A DNA stretch of 6,568 nt from Archangium sp. (lineage in GTDB: Bacteria > Myxococcota > Myxococcia > Myxococcales > Myxococcaceae). The position numbers were made by a program, and so were the translations under genes. The notes under the pieces are model-generated. The model ran no database searches. It was given only the letters and a program-made list of their open reading frames with translations, and was not told the origin of the DNA. Numbering within the stretch: the first letter of the stretch is position 1; each line of letters opens with the position of its first letter. Below, piece after piece: positions 1-5,612 of the stretch. The stretch is from contig JAEUJT010000154.1 in assembly GCA_016793525.1 (NCBI GenBank), positions 1-6,568 on the forward strand, in the 5' to 3' direction.

Positions 1-292
1 CCACACCGCCGGCCTGGAGAGACACGAGCTGGCCTCGACGCGACTCGGTCGGCGTCAACGAATGCTCAGTGAAAAACGCCCGCGCAGCCAGCTCGACCAA
101 CTCGACGCCAACCACCTGATGACCGAGGGCGGCGAGGTACGCCAGGTCCTCCGACTTGCCGCAGAGGGGCACGAGCACGCGCTGCGTGTGACCGAGCTCA
201 GCGTGGTGCCGGGCGAGCCAGGCGTTCGGCTTCCCCTCGTGAAAGCCGATTCGACCTTCGTTCCACCGGGTGACCCAGAACACCTCGTTCAT
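1..292 (-). CDS. tpm: Thiopurine S-methyltransferase (TPMT family), N-terminal part, cut by window edge
   Basis: I translated the minus strand from the ATG at 290-292; the frame stays open to base 1, giving 97 residues of a family usually about 215 long. The N-terminus matches the bacterial TPMT pattern: W6 and RW at 9-10, then IGFHEGKPN at 15-23, then the S-adenosylmethionine (SAM)-binding motif VLVPLCGKSEDL at 39-50, then GHQVVGVEL at 57-65 followed by FF at 73-74. Enzymes of this family transfer a methyl group from SAM to thiols, and in bacteria they are linked to methylation and tolerance of selenium or tellurium oxyanions; the substrate here is inferred only from family. It is cytosolic. 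The start is supported by a purine-rich ribosome-binding site at 298-303. The gene is divergent from the CsbD gene. The C-terminal half lies outside the window, so an intact gene cannot be confirmed. Confidence 0.88.
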   Translation of the reverse strand, partial: MNEVFWVTRWNEGRIGFHEGKPNAWLARHHAELGHTQRVLVPLCGKSEDLAYLAALGHQVVGVELVELAARAFFTEHSLTPTESRRGQLVSLQAGGV

Positions 293-297
293 ACCCG

Positions 298-303
298 CCC
301 CTT
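298..303 (-). promoter_or_regulatory. Ribosome-binding site of tpm
   Basis: Read on the minus strand this is AAGGGG, ending 5 nt before the ATG at 290-292. It supports the chosen start of the thiopurine methyltransferase gene. Confidence 0.6.
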
Positions 304-431
304 ACCGCACGCCACCTCGCCACAACACGCCGCTTCGCCACAGCGTCGGCACCCATTTCGTGGCCCCTGGGAGCGGCATGGCCGTTGCTCATCTGGCCCC
401 CATGACGTCGGGAATTCATCTCGACCTTGCT

Positions 432-437
432 GAGGAG
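432..437 (+). promoter_or_regulatory. Ribosome-binding site of the CsbD-family gene
   Basis: GAGGAG ends 6 nt before the ATG at 444. This good Shine-Dalgarno match decides the start. An in-frame start at 270 would add 58 residues that do not resemble the family and would place the gene across most of the divergent promoter region. Confidence 0.75.
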
Positions 438-443
438 CACACC

Positions 444-755
444 ATGAGCAACTCCAACCAGACCAATCACGCTGAAGGCATCGCCGAAGAGATCGGCGGC
501 AAGTTGAAGAAGACGGCCGGCAAGGTCATCGGCAATGAGCAGATGGAAGCCGAAGGCCGCGCCAAGGAGCTGAAAGGCCAGGCCCGCCAGGAAGTCGCCA
601 AGGGCGCCGAGCGTGCCAAGGGCAAGGTCGAAGAGGTGATCGGCGCAGTGAAGAACCGCGTGGGCGCCGTCATCGACAACGAGCAGATGCAAGCCGAAGG
701 CAAGGCCAAGGAGCTCAAGGGCCAGGCCCGCCAGGCGATCAACAAGTCTCGGTAG
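444..755 (+). CDS. CsbD-family general stress protein with two tandem repeats
   Basis: The product is 103 residues, small, highly charged and helical, with no signal peptide or membrane segment. It matches the CsbD family, whose members are induced in general stress responses in many bacteria but have no firmly known biochemical activity. The usual protein has one domain of about 60-70 residues. Here the hallmark pattern occurs twice: GKVIGNEQMEAEGRAKELKG at 26-45 and a near copy, GAVIDNEQMQAEGKAKELKG, at 74-93, with a period of 48 residues. The start at 444 is chosen from the strong ribosome-binding site at 432-437 and from the family boundary. The downstream dehydrogenase gene begins 39 nt after the stop with no terminator between, so the two are probably co-transcribed. 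Control by a stress or alternative sigma factor is likely by analogy, but I see no such promoter. Confidence 0.9.
   Translation: MSNSNQTNHAEGIAEEIGGKLKKTAGKVIGNEQMEAEGRAKELKGQARQEVAKGAERAKGKVEEVIGAVKNRVGAVIDNEQMQAEGKAKELKGQARQAINKSR
525..735 (+). repeat. Internal direct duplication inside the CsbD gene (67-bp units, 144-bp period)
   Basis: Bases 525-591 and 669-735 align without gaps and differ at 8 of 67 positions by my count, so they are about 88 % identical. The offset is exactly 144 nt, or 48 codons, so the frame is preserved. The similarity at DNA level, including several synonymous sites, suggests that the second CsbD unit arose by a fairly recent internal duplication or is kept alike by gene conversion. 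The intervening stretches (592-668) are less alike. Confidence 0.8.
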
Positions 756-772
756 CGCCTTTACAGCGCGCT

Positions 773-787
773 CGTACCGACGGTACG
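773..787. promoter_or_regulatory. 15-bp perfect dyad between the CsbD and SDR genes, possible operator
   Basis: CGTACCG at 773-779 is followed by one base and then its exact inverse complement at 781-787. The one-base centre is too short for a stable RNA hairpin loop and no T-tract follows, so it is not a terminator. It lies just upstream of the SDR ribosome-binding region and start at 795, where a dimeric regulator could bind. Function is inferred from symmetry alone. Confidence 0.3.
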
Positions 788-794
788 GGGACTC

Positions 795-1607
795 ATGAAC
801 TTTCGCGGCAAGTGGGTCCTCGTCACCGGTGCGTCGTCGGGCTTGGGGCTGGCGATGGCCAAGCAGCTCGCGTTGGAGCACGGAGCGAATCTGCTCATCT
901 CGGCGAGGCGCGGCGATCGCCTCGAGGCGCTGCGGAGCGAGCTGACGGAGAAGGCCAAGGTCGAGGTCGTTCCCCTGGTGGGAGACATGGCCAAGGCCAC
1001 CGATGTCGAGCGCGTGCTGGCCCAAGCCACGGAGGGACGGCAGATCTACGCCGCCATTCTCAACGCCGGCGTCACCCACCTTGGCCACCACCACGAGCTG
1101 ACCTGGCCCGCCTTCCTCGACCTGTTGCAGATCAACGTCACCGCCAACGTGCGCATGGCGTCTGAGCTGGTGTCGCACATGAAGGCCCACAAGCTCGGGG
1201 GCGGGCTGATGATCGTCTCCTCGATGGCCGGGGTGATGCCGGTGCCCTACCAATCGGCCTACTCGGGCACCAAGGCGTTCTTGAACGCATTCGGCACCGG
1301 CCTGGCGCACGAGCTTCGGGGCGAGCCGTTGAGCGTCACCGTCTTCGCGCCGGGCGGCATCGCGACGGAGATGACGTCGACCAACGACGGCTTCAGCACG
1401 CTCACCAAGTGGTTGGCGCCGGTCGACACCGTGGCTCGCGCCGGCATCGCCGCGATGAGGGCGCGAGAAGAGCTCGCCATTCCCGGCTTTCTCAACCAGC
1501 TCGGCAACTTCGCCTTTCGTTTCACCACCCGCCGCTTCGCCGTGGGCCAGCTCGCCTCGACGTACCGCAAGGCGCTGGCTGCCTCGGCCGCCGCGCGCCG
1601 TCCGTAA
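795..1607 (+). CDS. Classical short-chain dehydrogenase/reductase (SDR), probably NADP(H)-dependent
   Basis: The 270-residue product has the length and motif order of a classical SDR with a Rossmann fold: dinucleotide-binding TGASSGLG at 11-18, D64, NAG at 90-92, structural N114, catalytic S143 (in IVSSMAG), then Y156 and K160 (YSGTK), and PGGIATEM at 186-193 after the active site. The two arginines at 38-39, behind the second beta strand, suggest NADP(H) rather than NAD(H). The substrate cannot be told from sequence; it reduces or oxidises some carbonyl or alcohol in the cytosol. The roughly 75 C-terminal residues, with FRFTTRRFA near the end, would shape the substrate pocket. The ATG at 795 sits 3 nt after GGGGA, and the family N-terminus starts right there. 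It follows the CsbD gene by 39 nt and may share its stress-linked expression. It converges on the tRNA-Ala gene. Confidence 0.92.
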   Translation: MNFRGKWVLVTGASSGLGLAMAKQLALEHGANLLISARRGDRLEALRSELTEKAKVEVVPLVGDMAKATDVERVLAQATEGRQIYAAILNAGVTHLGHHHELTWPAFLDLLQINVTANVRMASELVSHMKAHKLGGGLMIVSSMAGVMPVPYQSAYSGTKAFLNAFGTGLAHELRGEPLSVTVFAPGGIATEMTSTNDGFSTLTKWLAPVDTVARAGIAAMRAREELAIPGFLNQLGNFAFRFTTRRFAVGQLASTYRKALAASAAARRP

Positions 1608-1621
1608 CCCGTCCGCAGGAC

Positions 1622-1657
1622 AAAAAAAAGAAGGGCCTCTGTGAAGAGGCCCTTCTT
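1622..1657 (-). terminator. Rho-independent terminator of the minus-strand tRNA/operon
   Basis: A perfect 13-bp inverted repeat (1628-1640 with 1645-1657) encloses a 4-nt loop, GTGA. Eight A residues at 1622-1629 become a U-tract when read on the minus strand, starting inside the foot of the stem. The hairpin starts 17 nt past the CCA end of tRNA-Ala. On the plus strand there is no T-run beyond the stem, so it should act mainly on the minus strand, though the hairpin may also slow transcription coming from the SDR gene, whose stop is 14 nt away. Confidence 0.92.
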
Positions 1658-1674
1658 GGAATCAACTTGGACTG

Positions 1675-1750
1675 TGGTGGAGCCAAGCGGGATCGAACCG
1701 CTGACCTCCTGAATGCCATTCAGGCGCTCTCCCAGCTGAGCTATGACCCC
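1675..1750 (-). tRNA. tRNA-Ala, anticodon GGC
   Basis: The 76-nt minus-strand sequence folds into a complete cloverleaf: acceptor GGGGTCA/TGGCTCC, D arm with GCTC/GAGC, anticodon stem CCTGA/TCAGG with loop ATGGCAT, 5-nt variable region AGGTC, T arm AGCGG/CCGCT with loop TTCGATC, discriminator A, and encoded CCA at 1675-1677. The anticodon GGC lies at 1715-1717 and reads GCC and GCU alanine codons. The third acceptor pair is G-U, the identity element recognised by alanyl-tRNA synthetase, which confirms the assignment. The gene starts 30 nt after the stop of the 128-aa protein gene, and no good promoter is visible in that gap, so it may be processed from the operon transcript. A dedicated promoter inside the end of the upstream gene is not excluded. 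Confidence 0.97.
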
Positions 1751-1780
1751 GTATTCGCGCTGTTTCTGCGGCCGACGCGA

Positions 1781-2167
1781 CTAGCGCTTTTTCGCGGCGT
1801 TTGCCAACGGTTTCGACGCACCGCTCTTCTTTTCTTGCGCGCGCTGAGCGATTTCAGCGCCTTCGGCCAGCAGGGCATCGACCGAAGCGTTCTGGGCCTG
1901 GAGTTTCTCAGTGACCAGCTCCAACGCCTTGCGCACCGTGCTCACGTTCGGAGGGAGCTTGAGCCGGCCCTTGGAGACCTCGGCCCAAACCGCCTCACCG
2001 AGCGCGTGGTAGGCGCGGTCGAGGTCTTTCACCAGCACGTTGCTCTGCACCTTGGCCTGCGCCAGCGACGCGGCGTGCTCGACTTGCTCTCGGAGCACCG
2101 CCAGCTGGGCCTGCGCTTCGCCCCACGCCTCTTGGATCTGCGCGACCGCATCCTTCGGATCAGCCAT
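1781..2167 (-). CDS. Hypothetical 128-aa coiled-coil protein
   Basis: I do not recognise this family. The 128-residue product is predicted almost wholly helical. Residues 5-45 are rich in Ala, Gln and Glu with heptad-like spacing. A conserved-looking helical hairpin LDRAYHALGEAVWAEV (49-64) is followed by KGRLKLPPN (67-74) and a second helix (76-110). The tail from 112 is basic and disordered-looking (Lys, Ala, Ser). No signal peptide, membrane segment or catalytic motif is visible. The ATG start lies 13 nt after the stop of the RsmB-like gene, with no clear Shine-Dalgarno sequence, so translation probably relies on ribosomes arriving from upstream. Its place between an rRNA methyltransferase gene and a tRNA gene hints at a role near RNA or ribosomes, but that is inference only. 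Confidence 0.8.
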   Translation of the reverse strand: MADPKDAVAQIQEAWGEAQAQLAVLREQVEHAASLAQAKVQSNVLVKDLDRAYHALGEAVWAEVSKGRLKLPPNVSTVRKALELVTEKLQAQNASVDALLAEGAEIAQRAQEKKSGASKPLANAAKKR

Positions 2168-2180
2168 GCGCGCGACGGTA

Positions 2181-3449
2181 TCACCGCTTCTTCAGGCGGG
2201 CACCGAAGAAGCCCCCTCCGGAGATCTCGTCGGGCCACACGCGCAGTGCCGGGCCGTCGGCGGTGAAGTCACCGTGACGTGACAAAAACGCGTCGACCAC
2301 CGCCTCATCTTCAGCGCGCAGGAGCGAACACGTGCCGTAGACGATGACGGCTCCAGACCGGAGCTGCGCGGCGACCGCGTCGAGGATCTCGCTCTGCGTC
2401 TTGGCGAACTTCGCGACCTCGTCGGCGGTGAGGGTCCACTTGTGGTCGGGCTCGCGCGCCAGGGTGCCGGTACCGCTGCACGGCGCGTCGACGAGCACCA
2501 CGTCGGCCAGATCGATTCTCGGCAGCGTCGGGAAGCTCACGTGGTTCATGCGGAGCGCCGACGTGCGCTGCTTCGCCTCGGCGAGGCGCTTGGGCTTCGC
2601 GTCCCAGGCGTAGACGCGCCCTCGATCTCCTACGGCGTCGGCCAGCACGAGCGTCTTGCCCCCTGCCCCAGCGCAGTAGTCGACGACCACCTGCCCCGGA
2701 GACACCTGGCAATAGGCGGCGAGCAGCTGGCTGCCCAAGTCCATCACTTGGAGCTGGCCGTTCTTCATGAACCGCGAATCGAAGATGGCGCGCTTGCCGT
2801 CGGTGACGCGCAGGGCGTCGGGGAGCTCCGAGCAGGCCTCGACGGCGAACCCGGAGGCGTTGACCTCGGCCAGCAGCGCGTCTCGCTTCCCCGGAGGGCG
2901 CGCGCGCAAGGTGAGCACCGGCTCCCGGTTGAGCCCCTCGAGCACGGCGTCGATGCGATCGGGCGGAGCGGCGGCGGCGATGGCCTCGGCCAGCCACATC
3001 GGGAACGAGTGCTTCGACGCGGCGAGCTCGACCGGTGTGGTGCCGAACGGAGGTGGCTCGTCGGCCTCAAGCGCCTTGGCGATCACCGCGTCGGGAATGG
3101 AGCGCGGGCGAATCGGCCCCGGGAGGCCGACCTCTTTCAGCACCTTCTCCACCGGCACCTTCGCGAAGTGCCGGCGCCACAACGCATAGCGGAGCACCGC
3201 GCGATCTTCCGGCAGCTGCAGCTTGGCCGTGGAGTGGCCAGCCGCTTTCGCTGCGGTGTCGAGTCGGCGGAGGTGGCGCGACAGCTCGCGCACCGTGAAA
3301 GCGACGAAGCGGCGCTCGTTGCCACCCAACTTGGGCGAGGCGTCGAGCTCGCGGCTGATCGCCAGCCGCAGCGGCTCGCCCTTGGAGACCTCGACGTGGG
3401 CTTTCAGCGCCGAGCCGATCGCGGCCCGAGTGGCTTTCGCGTCGCTCAT
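2181..3449 (-). CDS. RsmB/NOP-family SAM-dependent RNA cytosine-C5 methyltransferase
   Basis: The 422-residue product has the RsmB layout: a helical NusB-like N-terminal part (about 1-130, with the LGGNERRFVAF region at 41-51), a linker with HSFPMWL at 147-153 and NREPVLTLRAR at 174-184, and a C-terminal Rossmann methyltransferase domain. SAM-binding motif I is DYCAGAGGKT at 257-266. Motif IV, DAPCSGTG, at 321-328 carries Cys324, and motif VI, TCS, at 373-375 carries the catalytic Cys374; these two cysteines are the hallmark of m5C RNA methyltransferases. The E. coli enzyme RsmB methylates C967 of 16S rRNA; the same target is likely but not proven here, since NOP-family paralogs differ in site. 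The ATG overlaps the stop of the upstream 163-aa gene by 4 nt (ATGA), so the two are translationally coupled. Motif I has GAG where E. coli-type enzymes have AAP, a variant I believe occurs in other RsmB-like proteins. Confidence 0.92.
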   Translation of the reverse strand: MSDAKATRAAIGSALKAHVEVSKGEPLRLAISRELDASPKLGGNERRFVAFTVRELSRHLRRLDTAAKAAGHSTAKLQLPEDRAVLRYALWRRHFAKVPVEKVLKEVGLPGPIRPRSIPDAVIAKALEADEPPPFGTTPVELAASKHSFPMWLAEAIAAAAPPDRIDAVLEGLNREPVLTLRARPPGKRDALLAEVNASGFAVEACSELPDALRVTDGKRAIFDSRFMKNGQLQVMDLGSQLLAAYCQVSPGQVVVDYCAGAGGKTLVLADAVGDRGRVYAWDAKPKRLAEAKQRTSALRMNHVSFPTLPRIDLADVVLVDAPCSGTGTLAREPDHKWTLTADEVAKFAKTQSEILDAVAAQLRSGAVIVYGTCSLLRAEDEAVVDAFLSRHGDFTADGPALRVWPDEISGGGFFGARLKKR

Positions 3450-3937
3450 GCCAGGTGCAAATGCCCACCGGCGCCCTCGAGCTGCGCCAGCCGCCGGTGG
3501 AGGCGCACCAACTCGGCCTCTTCGGCTCGCAGCGCGGCCAACGACTCCGTGCCGTAGCGCTCTTCAAACTCGCTGAGCGACTCCAGCTTGGGCAGCTCTC
3601 GAACTGCGCGCGCGTGGCGCTCTTTTTCGGCGTCGGTGGTGGGCGGCGTGGCGAGCTTCTCCTTGAGCGCCATCACCGTCGATCTCCGCCCGCAGAAGTC
3701 GGCCACCGCGGCGCGGAGCTGCTGCTGGCTCAAGATGTCGAGGCCGCTCTCCGCCAGCCCCCTGCCGTGAGCGAAGGCCACCCTGCCCGCCCAGTCACCG
3801 CCTCCAGGAGCGGAGAGCTCGTTCACCAGCGTGCGTTGGTAGGTCATGAAAGCGCGCACCCGCTCCGGGGTGATGGTGATGCTGGCGAGCTTCAGCGTCC
3901 TCACGTCTGACATGCGGCCAAGGTACTCGCTCGTCAC
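3446..3937 (-). CDS. Hypothetical 163-aa helical protein in the RNA-methyltransferase operon
   Basis: I do not recognise this protein. From the GTG at 3935-3937 it has 163 residues. The first part (about 9-45) has ITITPERVRAFMTYQRTLV; the middle (60-95) is helical with a single cysteine at 82 (DFCGRR). After a Pro/Thr linker (98-101) comes a charged helical segment with LSEFEERYGTESLAALRAEE (121-140), and the tail ends in Gly and His residues. No signal peptide or membrane span is seen. The GTG start makes a 4-nt GTGA overlap with the stop of the RlmD-like gene, the same junction type seen elsewhere in the operon, so I prefer it. An ATG at 3911-3913 would give 155 residues and leave a 20-23 nt gap, and is a real alternative. 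The stop overlaps the RsmB-like start by 4 nt. Its position between two rRNA methyltransferase genes suggests an accessory role, unproven. Confidence 0.78.
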   Translation of the reverse strand: MTSEYLGRMSDVRTLKLASITITPERVRAFMTYQRTLVNELSAPGGGDWAGRVAFAHGRGLAESGLDILSQQQLRAAVADFCGRRSTVMALKEKLATPPTTDAEKERHARAVRELPKLESLSEFEERYGTESLAALRAEEAELVRLHRRLAQLEGAGGHLHLA

Positions 3938-5202
3938 CCGCGCGCAAACGACATCACGGCTTCGACATGGTGGGTCTGGGGGAAGAGGTCGAACACGCGC
4001 AGCGACTCGGGGCGGAAACCAGCGGCGGCGAGGCGCTTGGCGTCACGCGCGAGGGACGTGGGGTCACACGCCACGTACACCACCCGCTCCACCAGCAGCC
4101 GGCTCGCCCAGTCAGCAATGGGTGGGCACCCGGCGCGCGGCGGGTCGACGAAGAGCCGATCGAAGCGCTTCGACTCGCGCATCAGGCCCTTCATCGCGGC
4201 CTCGGCGTCGATCTGCATCAGGCGCACGTTGGAGAAACGACGGGCTCCGCGTTGAGCGAGCGCGACCGAGACCGGAGACGACTCCACCGCGAGCACCTCG
4301 GCCGCACGCGCCGCGAGGGGAAAGGTGAAGTTGCCGTTGCCCGAATAGAGCTCGAGCACTGTGTGCTTCTTCTCCACCTCGAGCACGTCGACCGCGTGGG
4401 CCACGAGCTGCCGGTTGAGCGCCTGGTGGGCCTGGGTGAAAGCATCGGGCCTCAGGAACACGCCTTCCTCTTCCAGCGCAGCGGCGCCCATCACCTCGGA
4501 GTGGGCGTTCGCGTCGGGCGGGACGATGATCGCCGACGCCAGGAGCCGCTCGTCGACGAGCTTCTGCAGGCTCTCCCGCAGCTTGGGCCGCGGCGCGCTA
4601 GTCGTGTGTACCGACACAGCCAAACGGGCATCGCTCTCGAGAATTCGCACCTCTTCGATGTCTTTCAGCGAGGTGCCCAAGGCCGAGGCAAGCAGCGACG
4701 GCAGCGACTGCGCGGGAGGCGTCAGCGCCGGGCAAGAAGACACGGGAACACGCAGGTGACTCCTCCGGCCGAAGAAGCCCAGCTCGCGGCCCACGGGGTG
4801 CAACGTGGCGCGCCGCCGCACTCCGAGACCTGGCTGACCTCCAACGGCGGGCAGGAGCGTATAGCCCTCGGAGGCGATTCCCCCTGCGTGGGCGAGCGTG
4901 GAGACGACCATCGCCTCTTTGAAGCGCAGCTGAGCGGCTTCATCCACCGCCAGCCAGTCGCAGCCACCACAGGTCGACGCCAACGCACACGGAGGCTCAC
5001 GGCGTGCGGGGTGGGGCTCGACGAGCTCCACCACGGCTCCGCGCTGTACCTTGCCGGGCGTGACCTCGACGACGACTGTCTCTTCGGGGAACGCGCCTTC
5101 GACGAACACCGCGCGGCCGTCATGGGAGGCAACACCCTCACCGCTGTTGGCCAGGCGATCGATGCGCACGGTGGCGCGCGCTGGTGCTGCGGGCTTCGTC
5201 AC
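3934..5202 (-). CDS. RlmD/TrmA-family 23S rRNA uracil-C5 methyltransferase with TRAM domain and Fe-S cysteines
   Basis: The product is 422 residues; E. coli RlmD (RumA) is 433. An N-terminal TRAM RNA-binding domain spans about 8-62 (IDRLANSGEGVA at 14-25). Four cysteines at 72, 78, 81 and 157 repeat the Cx5Cx2C...C pattern that binds a [4Fe-4S] cluster in RlmD. The methyltransferase domain shows the SAM motif LELYSGNGNF at 283-292, DPPRAG at 353-358, the catalytic nucleophile Cys379 in VACDPTSLARD (377-387), and the base Glu414 in HHVEAVMSF (411-419). TRAM plus Fe-S points to RlmD-like m5U formation in 23S rRNA (U1939 in E. coli); tRNA as substrate cannot be excluded. Deviations from E. coli-type enzymes are QAHQ at 257-260 in place of the usual QxN, and CDP in place of CNP. 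The GTG start overlaps the PilZ stop by 4 nt (GTGA), and the product N-terminus fits the TRAM boundary. Confidence 0.92.
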   Translation of the reverse strand: MTKPAAPARATVRIDRLANSGEGVASHDGRAVFVEGAFPEETVVVEVTPGKVQRGAVVELVEPHPARREPPCALASTCGGCDWLAVDEAAQLRFKEAMVVSTLAHAGGIASEGYTLLPAVGGQPGLGVRRRATLHPVGRELGFFGRRSHLRVPVSSCPALTPPAQSLPSLLASALGTSLKDIEEVRILESDARLAVSVHTTSAPRPKLRESLQKLVDERLLASAIIVPPDANAHSEVMGAAALEEEGVFLRPDAFTQAHQALNRQLVAHAVDVLEVEKKHTVLELYSGNGNFTFPLAARAAEVLAVESSPVSVALAQRGARRFSNVRLMQIDAEAAMKGLMRESKRFDRLFVDPPRAGCPPIADWASRLLVERVVYVACDPTSLARDAKRLAAAGFRPESLRVFDLFPQTHHVEAVMSFARG

Positions 5203-5609
5203 TTCTTGGAGCGAGGTTTGGCGTCTTCTTCATCGCCCGGCAGCTCTTTGCGCAGCTTCTCGACGAAGCGCTCGAGGCGAGACAGCTTGTCGGCGTCGAC
5301 GTCGATGAACTCGATGCCCATGCCGGCGACCTGCTCCGACGACGGATCATACGGGTGCGAGCGAATGACGCGGCCGCTGAGATCGAAGGGGAACGCGGCG
5401 TCGGGGAGCGAGATGATCAACCGAACAATGCTGCCGGCGGCGAGGGGGTTTCGGGTGTTGATGAAGATGCCACCCTTGCTGATATTGACCCCCCAGTCGG
5501 TGATGAACCCGTCGACGGTGCGGTACGCGACCAGCAGCTCGTGCTGGAGCCGTTCGGACTTGCGGTTCGACGATCCCGACGCTTGCTCGACCATAGGTCC
5601 CGAGACCAT
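5199..5609 (-). CDS. PilZ-domain protein, probable c-di-GMP receptor of the myxobacterial small-PilZ type
   Basis: The 136-residue product is a single PilZ domain with short tails. The c-di-GMP-binding signatures are both present: RxxxR as R16-K-S-E-R20, and NxSxGG as N42-I-S-K-G-G47, followed by IFINT (48-52). The rest fits the PilZ beta-barrel with GMGIEF near position 96-101 and a C-terminal helix; the tail is acidic then Lys-rich. This resembles the small PilZ proteins found in many paralogs in Myxococcus and relatives, which act as cytosolic effectors of motility, polysaccharide or developmental control. The partner is unknown. The ATG at 5607-5609 begins 3 nt after the stop of the DUF1569 gene; a second in-frame ATG at 5592-5594 would remove 5 residues without touching the domain. 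Its stop overlaps the RlmD-like start by 4 nt. Confidence 0.92.
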   Translation of the reverse strand: MVSGPMVEQASGSSNRKSERLQHELLVAYRTVDGFITDWGVNISKGGIFINTRNPLAAGSIVRLIISLPDAAFPFDLSGRVIRSHPYDPSSEQVAGMGIEFIDVDADKLSRLERFVEKLRKELPGDEEDAKPRSKK

Positions 5610-5612
5610 ACG

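Larger units (their letters stand above)
293..443. promoter_or_regulatory. Divergent intergenic region between tpm and the CsbD gene
   Basis: These 151 nt separate two genes transcribed outward, so both promoters should lie here; that is inference from layout. I could not find a convincing -35/-10 pair for either direction. An 8-bp direct repeat, TCGCCACA, occurs at 317-324 and 335-342, 18 nt apart, nearer the tpm side. It could be a binding site for a regulator or chance in GC-rich DNA. Confidence 0.4.

Noticed and set aside
62..433. 123-codon plus-strand frame
   Set aside because: Mostly antisense to the thiopurine methyltransferase gene, whose conserved motifs are clear. No recognisable product.
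411..435. Possible ECF-type promoter with GGAATT ahead of the CsbD gene
   Set aside because: The matching -10 element is absent at the proper distance, and the transcript start would fall too near the start codon.
270..443. Longer N-terminus for the CsbD protein starting at 270
   Set aside because: The extra 58 residues are Pro/His-rich and unlike the family, overlap the tpm start in antisense, and a strong ribosome-binding site stands before 444.
198..1310. 370-codon open frame on the minus strand
   Set aside because: It covers the CsbD and SDR genes in antisense and crosses the divergent promoter region. The repetitive Leu/Ala/Gly/His product is a mirror of the CsbD repeats and SDR codons.
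1622..1750. tRNA-Ala as an integration site for a mobile element
   Set aside because: No integrase, no repeated tRNA 3' end and no foreign-looking genes lie nearby; ordinary terminator and SDR gene follow directly.
1409..2266. 285-codon plus-strand frame containing an RTADLLNAIQALSQLSYDP-like stretch
   Set aside because: That stretch is the antisense translation of tRNA-Ala, a known cause of false gene calls. The frame also runs over the SDR end, the terminator and the 128-aa gene.
2442..3557. 371-codon open frame on the plus strand
   Set aside because: Antisense to the RsmB-like gene. The composition is low in order (many Arg, Gly, His) and no motif is present.
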